A stretch of DNA of 12,561 nt from Candidatus Cloacimonadota bacterium. Its GTDB lineage: Bacteria > Cloacimonadota > Cloacimonadia > Cloacimonadales > Cloacimonadaceae. Shown here one piece after another: positions 8,022 through 12,561 of the stretch (the stretch's first letter is position 1; every line of letters begins with the position of its first letter). The notes below the pieces were generated by a model. That model searched no databases. It saw nothing but the letters and a program-made list of their open reading frames with translations, and was not told the DNA's origin. A program made the position numbers and the translations under genes. Where the stretch lies: assembly GCA_012519465.1 (NCBI GenBank), contig JAAYQD010000074.1:1-12561 (forward strand). Direction: 5' to 3'.

Positions 8022-8273
8022 TTACTCCACGATTTCGATGTTATAGCTGTAATCTTCAATGTTGGGATTTGCGAGCATTGTGGCACACATCTTTTCCACT
8101 TGTTCGCTCACAGAAGCTTTGTCACTCTCATCAAACTGAATCTCAATCACTTTGCCCACACGCACATCCATCACGGAATCGTATCCCAATTCTGTTAGTT
8201 TGCTGGTGATGGCCTTGCCTTGAGGATCAAGGACGCTGGGCTTCAGCTTCACAAAAACACTGGCTTTTATCAT
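8022..8273 (-). CDS. purS: Phosphoribosylformylglycinamidine synthase subunit PurS
   Basis: The 83-residue protein has PurS features: a beta strand IKASVFVKLKPSVLDPQGKA at the start, then LTELGYDSVMDVRVGKVIEIQF and the C-terminal CATMLANPNIEDYSYNIE. PurS dimers bridge PurQ and small PurL in the three-part FGAM synthase. The ATG at 8273 has a G-run (GGGG) about 9 nt upstream. This is the first gene of the minus-strand cluster. The 380 bp upstream are repeat-rich; a TTGACG (8333-8328) could be a -35 box, but I see no matching -10, so no promoter is called. Confidence 0.96.
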   Translation of the reverse strand: MIKASVFVKLKPSVLDPQGKAITSKLTELGYDSVMDVRVGKVIEIQFDESDKASVSEQVEKMCATMLANPNIEDYSYNIEIVE

Positions 8274-8378
8274 TGGCTAACCCCATATATTTCGTTAGTA
8301 AATCAAACTCTGTAGCGGCGGCCAATCCGTCAATCCTTTTTTTTAATAATCACTGTTTTATCTAACGTTTAGGCTCAT

Positions 8379-8414
8379 GGTTTCAGGTTTCAGGTTTCAG
8401 GTTCCAGGTTTCAG
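8379..8414. repeat. Tandem heptamer repeat, GGTTTCA x5
   Basis: Five consecutive 7-bp units of GGTTTCA start at 8379. The fourth unit is GGTTCCA and a G closes the array. Units are too short, and spacers absent, for CRISPR. This is simple-sequence DNA of the kind often scattered between genes. Confidence 0.9.
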
Positions 8415-8417
8415 TAT

Positions 8418-8494
8418 GCTTCGCTAAAGCCAGGGCGCACGCAAGCGTGCTTAGGGATTGGATGTTAGGGGTTAGAGGGGCTTCGCTAAAGCCA
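8418..8494. repeat. Two direct copies of a 15-mer (GCTTCGCTAAAGCCA)
   Basis: Identical 15-bp copies lie at 8418-8432 and 8480-8494. The second copy with its flanking G forms a small hairpin (GGCTT-CGCTA-AAGCC, 8479-8493). Between the copies is a 6+6 bp palindrome (8437-8450). The element is probably a dispersed intergenic repeat of this genome, which is inference from one window. Confidence 0.8.
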
Positions 8495-8529
8495 AGTCTA
8501 TTTTGAGTGGGAGTTTCCTTCTTTTTAAT

Positions 8530-8640
8530 CGTGAGCGCAGCGAGCGCCCTAAGAGAGTCTCGTAAGAGACGATATTTCAGATCTTCTCATGTCATAAGAA
8601 TATCTTACGAGTCTCAGAGAGACGGCATATTTGGCTCACG
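8530..8640. repeat. Imperfect fold-back (inverted repeat) element
   Basis: An outer 7-bp stem CGTGAGC/GCTCACG (8530-8536 with 8634-8640) encloses an inner bulged stem: CTCGTAAG (8559-8566) with CTTACGAG (8604-8611), and ATATT (8572-8576) with AATAT (8599-8603). The arms contain further short palindromes such as GTCTC-GTAA-GAGAC (8557-8570). The layout resembles a REP/MITE-like fold-back. There is no open frame or clear target duplication. Confidence 0.5.
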
Positions 8641-8653
8641 GCGCGAGCAGTTG

Positions 8654-8761
8654 TTAATTTATGGATGTGTAGGCTTGGCTGCCATCAAGCGCTACCTGCC
8701 GGGTAATGCTATAACTAATCAATGGCAGCAGGATCATTCGCAAGGTGAGGTATCTTTTCAT
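8654..8761 (-). pseudogene. 5' remnant of a secreted protein gene (signal peptide plus start of a probable beta-helix repeat protein)
   Basis: An ATG (8761-8759) with a strong SD AAAGGAG opens a 35-codon frame ending in TAA at 8656-8654. The product starts like a signal peptide: MKRYLTLR, then the hydrophobic MILLPLISYS. It continues with ITRQVALDGSQAYTSIN. The stretch VALDGSQAYTSI resembles the start of right-handed parallel beta-helix (pectate-lyase-like) secreted proteins, where a VxxDGSGDYTSIQAAI-type sequence follows the signal peptide. Here the frame stops exactly where the homology would continue, and fold-back repeat DNA follows. I infer a gene truncated by deletion or repeat insertion, although a genuine 35-residue secreted peptide cannot be excluded. 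It lies 80 bp downstream of the sigma-like gene on the same strand. Confidence 0.6.
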
Positions 8762-8764
8762 TTT

Positions 8765-8803
8765 GACACTCCTTTAGAATTTGTTTCTAAAGATATAAGT
8801 GTC
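8765..8803 (-). promoter_or_regulatory. Hairpin that sequesters the SD of the truncated secreted-protein gene
   Basis: On the minus strand CTTTAGAA (8792-8785) and TTCTAAAG (8779-8772) pair around a 5-nt loop. GACACT (8803-8798) and AGTGTC (8770-8765) extend the stem, with a 5-nt/1-nt internal bulge between the two helices. The SD AAAGGAG falls inside the paired strand, and the ATG starts 3 nt after the stem. A fold like this can block translation until it melts or is bound. Whether it regulates anything is inference. Confidence 0.5.
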
Positions 8804-8841
8804 GAAGCAGGCGAAATTGAGATGCCAGAATCGAAGATATT

Positions 8842-9930
8842 TTACTTCAGCAGTGAAATAATTTTCTCATAAGACCAGAGCGCCCTGCCCATCTTCTTGG
8901 GTATATGCAAGTTAGCTGGAATCGGATGAGCTCCGATAATTTCATTTTTTTGACAATTTTCTATTCTAACTTGGTTTCTCTCACTCAGGATGATGAAGAA
9001 GGTGGCAATAATTGGTTGCTTATTTTGGGTTAAGTGAAATATGTGAAGCCTGAATCTGCCATTATCCACCATGTTGATCCCCCAATCATCTATCTTTTCA
9101 ATACCATTCATTACCTGCGTCAGCTTCAACTTGATCTTGTTTTGGGGCTGGATACCATCGGTACTGTGCCCTTCTTTCAAAATAGTGCGGATAAACTTTT
9201 GGATGGCATGGTATTGATTATAGTTCAGTATCTCGCGGCTTGCTTCCCATCCAATTGCGAGCAGGATCTTAGAGCGCAAATTGCGAATAACTTTATCTTT
9301 TCGCTTTTGTGCCACTTTTTCGCTTACATTCATTGAGGTGGCATAGTCACTTATACCGTCAAATGCAAGCATGGTAGTATAGTTTTGATACTCTTGGCTG
9401 GCAAGGATTTCATTCTTTGCCTGAGGATTCAAACCCTCTATATCGAAGGTGTTTTCTGATGTCATCATATTATGTATGGAAGAGGATTCCACACATAGCA
9501 TATTGTACAGATCTTTTTCTTTTGTTTGAGACGCATAGTGCTTGCAGAGCAGATTGTGCGTCACCTGTCTTATCCAGCCATATACGTTATTGATGTGATG
9601 CTGTGAGGATAGCAGCAAGGTGATTACCTCTTGGGATATATCTTCGGAAAGGCTGGGGTCTTGGGTTTTGGTGAGGCAAAATTGGAAGGCTACCCTATGA
9701 TAATAATTAAATACATCCTCCACCGCCTTGGGGAATATGGAATTGATGAAATCGGCTGGAATCCCCATGGGATCGGTGGGGGCTGCTTTGATCAGCTTTG
9801 CCAAAATATAATTAGCGATATCATCAGAGAGGTTGAGATGACGGAATTTCAGAGATGTTATATCGCTAATATATCTGATGATATCATCATAACGCTTTTT
9901 GCTGATAGGGATAAAGACGGGATCTTTCAT
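8842..9930 (-). CDS. Divergent sigma-70-like (ECF-like) protein with an unassigned C-terminal domain
   Basis: The 362-residue protein resembles a sigma factor in its middle. Residues about 75-135 (AFQFCLTKTQDPSLSEDISQ, then INNVYGWIRQVTHNLLCKHY) match region 2, with the acidic EDISQEV core and a WIRQVTHNL motif. Residues about 175-222 (EYQNYTTMLAF, SMNVSEKVAQKRKDKVIRNL) look like a region 4 helix-turn-helix. An N-terminal extension of about 70 residues and a C-terminal part of about 140 residues (227-362) match nothing I know. The latter has beta strands (GRFRLHIFHL, PIIATFFIILSE) and could be a sensing or anti-sigma-like domain. No anti-sigma gene is adjacent. The ATG at 9930 has AGGA 9 nt upstream. 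The gene is clearly richer in A/T than the flanking genes and sits between repeat blocks, hinting at acquisition. Sigma activity is inference from motifs. Confidence 0.75.
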   Translation of the reverse strand: MKDPVFIPISKKRYDDIIRYISDITSLKFRHLNLSDDIANYILAKLIKAAPTDPMGIPADFINSIFPKAVEDVFNYYHRVAFQFCLTKTQDPSLSEDISQEVITLLLSSQHHINNVYGWIRQVTHNLLCKHYASQTKEKDLYNMLCVESSSIHNMMTSENTFDIEGLNPQAKNEILASQEYQNYTTMLAFDGISDYATSMNVSEKVAQKRKDKVIRNLRSKILLAIGWEASREILNYNQYHAIQKFIRTILKEGHSTDGIQPQNKIKLKLTQVMNGIEKIDDWGINMVDNGRFRLHIFHLTQNKQPIIATFFIILSERNQVRIENCQKNEIIGAHPIPANLHIPKKMGRALWSYEKIISLLK

Positions 9931-9964
9931 ATTACTATCCTAATTCGATTTTTGGATCGATAGG

Positions 9965-9995
9965 AACATAATTCAGAGCCATCAGTATCTGTCAA
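9965..9995 (-). promoter_or_regulatory. Candidate sigma-70-type promoter for the sigma-like gene
   Basis: On the minus strand a perfect TTGACA (9995-9990) is followed after 18-19 bp by TTATGT/TATGTT (9971-9965), leaving a short leader of about 30 bp before the ATG at 9930. The -10 is weak and the spacing slightly long, so this is only a candidate. Confidence 0.35.
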
Positions 9996-10097
9996 TACCA
10001 AATCTTGTTGCAGCTCGCGCATGAGCGGATTAAATAAACCACTAATTACAAGGATTTCACTAAGTGAATATTGACTTGGCATTGCCGAAACCCTAAC

Positions 10098-10320
10098 CCA
10101 TCTGGAACACTGGACTTTAGCAGGTTGGTTCACCGGTTTTTAACCGGTTTTTAAATCATAGAATTACACCTTATTTAACATAAAGCAAAACATTAAATAC
10201 CAATCTATATCTGTCTTCATATTTCTATTTGATTCATTGGTGAAATCCTCGGATAAAATACTGTTTTAAAGCCGACCAAAGTCAGCGACCCAACCTGCTA
10301 ATGCCTGTACACCCAGATGG
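10098..10320. repeat. Inverted pair of diverged copies of a short element
   Basis: CCATCTGG (10098-10105) and TTAGCAGGTTGG (10117-10128) recur in inverted orientation as CCAGATGG (10313-10320) and CCAACCTGCTAA (10290-10301), with the same 11-bp spacing in both copies. Read in the matching orientation, both copies encode a similar short peptide ending at TAA: LEHWTLAGWFTGF (plus, 10102-10143) and VQALAGWVADFGRL (minus, down to about 10266). They flank AT-rich DNA and look like two copies of one dispersed repeat. Confidence 0.7.
10133..10154. repeat. Tandem 11-bp repeat (CCGGTTTTTAA x2)
   Basis: Two adjacent identical 11-mers at 10133-10143 and 10144-10154. The junction forms the palindrome AACCGGTT. 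Confidence 0.85.
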
Positions 10321-10411
10321 TTACAACTTCTTTCTTTCCCCCTGTCCTCTGGTCTCTGACCTCTAACCTCTGGCGCTCGCGCAGCCCCCTGCCCCCTGTC
10401 CCCTGTTCCCT

Positions 10412-10428
10412 TGGGCGCATCGCGCCCA
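10412..10428. repeat. Short perfect hairpin TGGGCGC-ATC-GCGCCCA
   Basis: A 7-bp GC-rich stem with a 3-nt loop, sitting at the end of a pyrimidine-rich stretch (10327-10410) composed of repeated CCCTGTCC / CCTCTGG / CCTCTAACC words. No U-run follows on either strand, so it is not a clear terminator. Confidence 0.6.
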
Positions 10429-10432
10429 TTAG

Positions 10433-10490
10433 CCACCCTTGTACCACCCTTGTCTCACCCTTGTCGAGACAAAGGAGAGACAAGGGTGGT
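10433..10490. repeat. Triplicated CCACCCTTGT unit with an inverted copy (14-bp perfect stem)
   Basis: Three tandem units based on (C)CACCCTTGT start at 10433, 10444 and 10456. The second, ACCACCCTTGTCTC (10443-10456), is perfectly complementary to GAGACAAGGGTGGT (10477-10490). Within the loop TTGTC/GACAA (10461-10465 with 10468-10472) forms a second small stem, and the third unit can also pair with the right arm. Alternative hairpins are therefore possible about 100 bp upstream of the dehydrogenase gene. Confidence 0.8.
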
Positions 10491-10531
10491 TAACAGGGAA
10501 GCATCAGTTTTCAAATAGCGGTTTTTTGTGC

Positions 10532-10572
10532 TTGACACAATATGCCAAACAATCTTTATTGCATAGTATAAT
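10532..10572 (+). promoter_or_regulatory. Promoter region of the dehydrogenase / VOC-nitroreductase pair
   Basis: A perfect TTGACA (10532-10537) and a perfect TATAAT (10567-10572) are present but 29 bp apart. TTGACA could pair with TTTATT (10555-10560, 17-bp spacing), or TATAAT may use a poor -35 near 10543. The transcript start would lie 10-35 bp before the SD. Confidence 0.5.
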
Positions 10573-10593
10573 GAAAATGTATGGAAGGAGCAC

Positions 10594-11547
10594 ATGCCAG
10601 TTAACATCTATTTGACGCGCCGCATTCCCCAACCGGCTATTGATTTACTTAGTTCTTATTTTGAAGTGAGCATCAACCCCCACGATCGTAATGTGAGGCG
10701 GGCAGAGCTTTTGGAGCACTTGAAAGATGCCGATGCCCTTTTATGTCAGCATACAGATTCCATAGATCGGGGAGTGATAGATTCTGCCCCGCGCCTCAGG
10801 TGTATTTGCAATAATGCCGTTGGTTATAACAATATAGACGTTGCCTATGCCACAGAAAAGGGAATTGCCGTATGCAACACCCCCGGAGTGCTCACGGAGG
10901 CAACTGCAGATCTGGCTTGGGCGCTGATTATGAGCTGTTCACGCAGGATTGTGGAGAGTGACAAGTATGTGCGCGAAGGCAATTTTACCGGCTGGGAGCC
11001 CATGCTGATGTTGGGCTCTGATATCTATGGCAAAACCTTGGGGATAGTGGGTATGGGACGCATTGGCGAGGCGGTGGCAAGGCGCAGTGCTGGATTTGGG
11101 ATGAAGGTATTGGCATATCATCCTCGGCGCCCCTTGGGGGAATCCCCCGAAGGCTGGCATTATGTGGATTTGGACACTTTGCTCAAGGAAGCGGACATCA
11201 TCAGCCTTCACGTTCCCCTCACCCCTGAAACAAAGAATATGATAGGAAGAGATGAACTGAGGCTGCTCAAAAATAGTGCCATTTTCATCAATACCGCCCG
11301 GGGAGCCGTGGTGGATGAGGAGGCATTGATTGAGATGCTCACCAGCCGCAAAATAGCCGCTGCAGGATTTGACGTATATATTGATGAGCCTTATGTGCCG
11401 CCCGAATTGAAAGCCCTCTCCAACGTGGTGCTCCTGCCCCATATCGGCTCCGCAACCGTGGAAACACGCACCGCCATGGCGATGATGGCAGCCCGCAACG
11501 CCATTGCCATTTTCAAAAACGAAACCCCACCCTCACGGATAAATTAG
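10594..11547 (+). CDS. D-isomer-specific 2-hydroxyacid dehydrogenase (glyoxylate/hydroxypyruvate reductase-like)
   Basis: The 317-residue protein has full D-2-hydroxyacid dehydrogenase architecture. The split substrate domain includes NNAVGYNNIDV (73-83), NTPGVLTEATADLAWALIM (95-113) and the C-terminal tail. The NAD(P)-binding domain carries GMGRIG (153-158). Catalytic residues visible are Arg236 in NTARGAVVDEEAL, Glu265 in the DVYIDEP segment and His283 in LLPHIGSAT. The text around ADLAWALIM and GWEPMLMLGSDIYGKTLGI is most like glyoxylate/hydroxypyruvate reductases (GyaR/GhrB group). It should interconvert a 2-oxoacid and a D-2-hydroxyacid with NAD(P)H in the cytoplasm. The residues that follow strand two (YHPRRP) hint at NADPH, but this is inference. 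GGAAGGAG lies 3 nt before the ATG. The next gene starts 13 bp downstream. Confidence 0.95.
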   Translation: MPVNIYLTRRIPQPAIDLLSSYFEVSINPHDRNVRRAELLEHLKDADALLCQHTDSIDRGVIDSAPRLRCICNNAVGYNNIDVAYATEKGIAVCNTPGVLTEATADLAWALIMSCSRRIVESDKYVREGNFTGWEPMLMLGSDIYGKTLGIVGMGRIGEAVARRSAGFGMKVLAYHPRRPLGESPEGWHYVDLDTLLKEADIISLHVPLTPETKNMIGRDELRLLKNSAIFINTARGAVVDEEALIEMLTSRKIAAAGFDVYIDEPYVPPELKALSNVVLLPHIGSATVETRTAMAMMAARNAIAIFKNETPPSRIN

Positions 11548-11560
11548 CAAAGGAGCATTG

Positions 11561-12400
11561 ATGTCTGGTATTATCTTTCTCAGAACCAAGCAGTTGGATG
11601 TGATTACAGGCTTTTATCACAAGAAGATTGGCATGAGCGTGTGGCTGGAGCAGGGAGGATGCCAAATCCTGCAAGATGGCAATCTCCTCTTGGGCTTTTG
11701 TGCGGGAGAAGAGGCGGAAACCTGTGGTGTAATCACCTTCTTTTTGCCTGATCGCCAGAGCGTGGACGCAGCCTGGCACAAGCACCGGGATATCGCCATG
11801 GCACAGCCTGCCTTCAATCCCCAATACCAGATTTATCATTTTTATGCTCTTGATCCAGAGGGGCGCAAGCTGGAATTTCAAAGTTTTGAACACCATCTGT
11901 TGCCCTTCATCAGCGCCACCCAAAACCTGATGTATCGCCGCAGCATCCGTGCCTTCACCGATGAGCCTGTGGATAGAGCCACCTTGGACAAGGTGTTTGA
12001 GCTATGCCGCTACTCCCCCACTGCCAACAATTTGCAGGGATATTACTACACGGTGATCAGTAGTAAAGAGATTGTAAAGAAGATAGTGGATATACGCGGC
12101 CCATCCGGCAAACAGCTGCTGGCAGCACCACTGGCGATTGCCATTGCCAGCCGTGGAGAAAAGCCGGACCGCCGTGTGCAGGATGCCTGCATCGCCGCCT
12201 ATCACCTGCTTTTGGCTGCCCATACTTATGGCTTGGGCACCTGCTGGGTAACGGATATGGATAAACCCCGGGTAAAAGAGCTCCTGGGCATTCCTGATGA
12301 GGATTATATCGCTTGCCTCACCCCGCTTGGCTGGCCTGCGGAAACCAAAGCCCTGCCCTCACGCCATGAAATCCAGCAATTTGTGAGGTATGTGGATTAA
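11561..12400 (+). CDS. Fusion of a glyoxalase/VOC domain with a nitroreductase-family flavoprotein
   Basis: The 279-residue protein has two domains. Residues 1-110 form a vicinal-oxygen-chelate (glyoxalase/bleomycin-resistance) unit, ending in YHFYALDPEGRKLEFQSF with Glu105 at the usual last metal position. A first metal His is not obvious, so the metal site may be incomplete. Residues 122-279 are a nitroreductase: MYRRSIRAFTDEPV (FMN phosphate-binding start), YSPTANNLQGYYYTVI (151-166), AAYHLLLAAHTYGLGTCWV (212-230) and a LGIPDEDYIACLTPLGWPAE end. Such enzymes are FMN- and NAD(P)H-dependent reductases. I chose ATG 11561 because the SD AAAGGAG is 5 nt upstream; an in-frame TTG at 11558 sits too close to it. 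It is probably co-transcribed with the dehydrogenase. The substrate is unknown. Confidence 0.93.
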   Translation: MSGIIFLRTKQLDVITGFYHKKIGMSVWLEQGGCQILQDGNLLLGFCAGEEAETCGVITFFLPDRQSVDAAWHKHRDIAMAQPAFNPQYQIYHFYALDPEGRKLEFQSFEHHLLPFISATQNLMYRRSIRAFTDEPVDRATLDKVFELCRYSPTANNLQGYYYTVISSKEIVKKIVDIRGPSGKQLLAAPLAIAIASRGEKPDRRVQDACIAAYHLLLAAHTYGLGTCWVTDMDKPRVKELLGIPDEDYIACLTPLGWPAETKALPSRHEIQQFVRYVD

Positions 12401-12561
12401 CCCCTTCTCCTGATCCTTCGCCAAACCAGGTAGTTATTGATCACCACAGCCAGAAAGACGATATCCGCCACCAAGAAGACGATATTATGGGTCAAAGAAT
12501 CCCAGATATCGCCCAACACTATCACCGCCAATAAAAAGCAAACCAATACCACCTTAAACAC
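12397..12561 (-). CDS. C-terminal end of a small membrane protein (partial, 5' end at or beyond window edge)
   Basis: The frame is open from the window edge to TAA at 12399-12397, giving 54 residues with two hydrophobic segments (FKVVLVCFLLAVIVLG and IVFLVADIVFLAVVINYLVW) and a basic end RRIRRRG, typical of a membrane protein tail with the positive side in the cytoplasm. It could begin at the GTG at 12561 or continue outside. It converges with the VOC-nitroreductase gene, the two stop codons sharing a TTAA. Function not recognised. Confidence 0.7.
   Translation of the reverse strand: MFKVVLVCFLLAVIVLGDIWDSLTHNIVFLVADIVFLAVVINNYLVWRRIRRRG

Larger units (their letters stand above)
8274..8653. 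other. Repeat-rich intergenic stretch upstream of purS
   Basis: No credible gene is present in these 380 bp. The part next to purS (8274-8370) is plain AT-rich sequence with a T8 run at 8337-8344 and would have to hold the purS promoter. The rest is built from short repeats: a heptamer array (8379-8414), two copies of a 15-mer (8418-8494), a short palindrome GCACGC-AA-GCGTGC (8437-8450), a G-rich piece (8454-8480) and a fold-back block (8530-8640). It ends at the broken secreted-protein gene, so the repeats may mark an old rearrangement point. Confidence 0.6.
9931..10593. other. Repeat-rich intergenic region between the sigma-like gene and the dehydrogenase
   Basis: I see no convincing gene in these 663 bp. 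A 68-codon minus-strand frame from a GTG (10133) to the sigma start exists, but it lacks an SD and begins inside a repeat copy. The order is: probable sigma promoter (9965-9995), an inverted pair of diverged short repeats (10098-10143 and 10255-10320) around AT-rich DNA, a pyrimidine-rich stretch (10327-10410), two hairpins (10412-10490), and the promoter and SD of the plus-strand dehydrogenase. Confidence 0.6.

Noticed and set aside
8305..8333. Promoter for purS with TTGACG as -35
   Set aside because: No acceptable -10 hexamer at 16-19 bp distance (GAGTTT at 17 bp).
8379..8414. Possible CRISPR-like repeat
   Set aside because: Units are 7 bp and contiguous, with no spacers and no cas genes nearby.
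8507..8872. Plus-strand open frame of 121 codons across the repeat block and the secreted-protein remnant
   Set aside because: No SD, low-complexity start inside the fold-back repeat, and antisense to a better-supported start with SD and signal peptide and to the end of the sigma-like gene.
9927..10133. 68-codon minus-strand frame ending in an ATGA overlap with the sigma-like start
   Set aside because: It starts with GTG without SD inside a copy of the short inverted repeat, resembles no family, and spans a candidate promoter for the sigma-like gene. The ATGA overlap keeps a small chance that it is real.
10298..10483. 61-codon minus-strand frame with Arg/Gly-rich product
   Set aside because: Its sequence is just the translation of the pyrimidine-rich repeats and hairpins; no SD and no domain.

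Overview
The window looks like chromosomal DNA from an anaerobic bacterium outside the well-studied phyla. The gene set and sequence style (a long MutL/GlmL-family ATPase, purS-purQ next to a ComF-type gene, G/C-rich intergenic repeat text) remind me of Cloacimonadota ('Candidatus Cloacimonas'-like), but this is recall-based inference and no marker gene is present to prove it. Start sites have good purine-rich Shine-Dalgarno (SD) sequences. No rRNA, tRNA, transposase or CRISPR array was seen.

Left part (1-8273), all minus strand, read from high to low coordinates: purS, purQ, a ComF-family phosphoribosyltransferase, a small conserved protein with a basic tail, a 620-residue MutL/GlmL-family ATPase, and a 378-residue barrel-sandwich/KOW-like protein. 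These are tightly packed (overlaps or gaps of 2-13 bp), so probably one operon. Its end is marked by a perfect 11-bp stem at 3172-3207. After a 184-bp structured gap come two overlapping genes (ATGA junction) for a heterodimeric ABC exporter. One half has Asp in place of the catalytic Glu. The other, cut by the window edge, carries an extra domain of about 130 residues between TM1 and TM2.

Middle part (8274-10593) is an accessory-looking island: repeat-rich non-coding DNA, a 35-codon remnant of a secreted protein whose ribosome-binding site lies inside a hairpin, an AT-richer gene for a divergent sigma-70-like protein with an unidentified C-terminal domain, then 660 bp of repeats containing two inverted, diverged copies of a short element and nested hairpins.

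Right part (10594-12561): a plus-strand pair, a D-2-hydroxyacid dehydrogenase (glyoxylate/hydroxypyruvate reductase type) followed by a fusion of a glyoxalase/VOC domain with a nitroreductase. A minus-strand membrane-protein end converges on it, the two genes sharing a TTAA at their stop codons.

The most interesting parts are the MutL-family/KOW protein pair, the exporter with its extracytoplasmic insertion and structured leader, and the sigma-like gene next to a broken secreted-protein gene.
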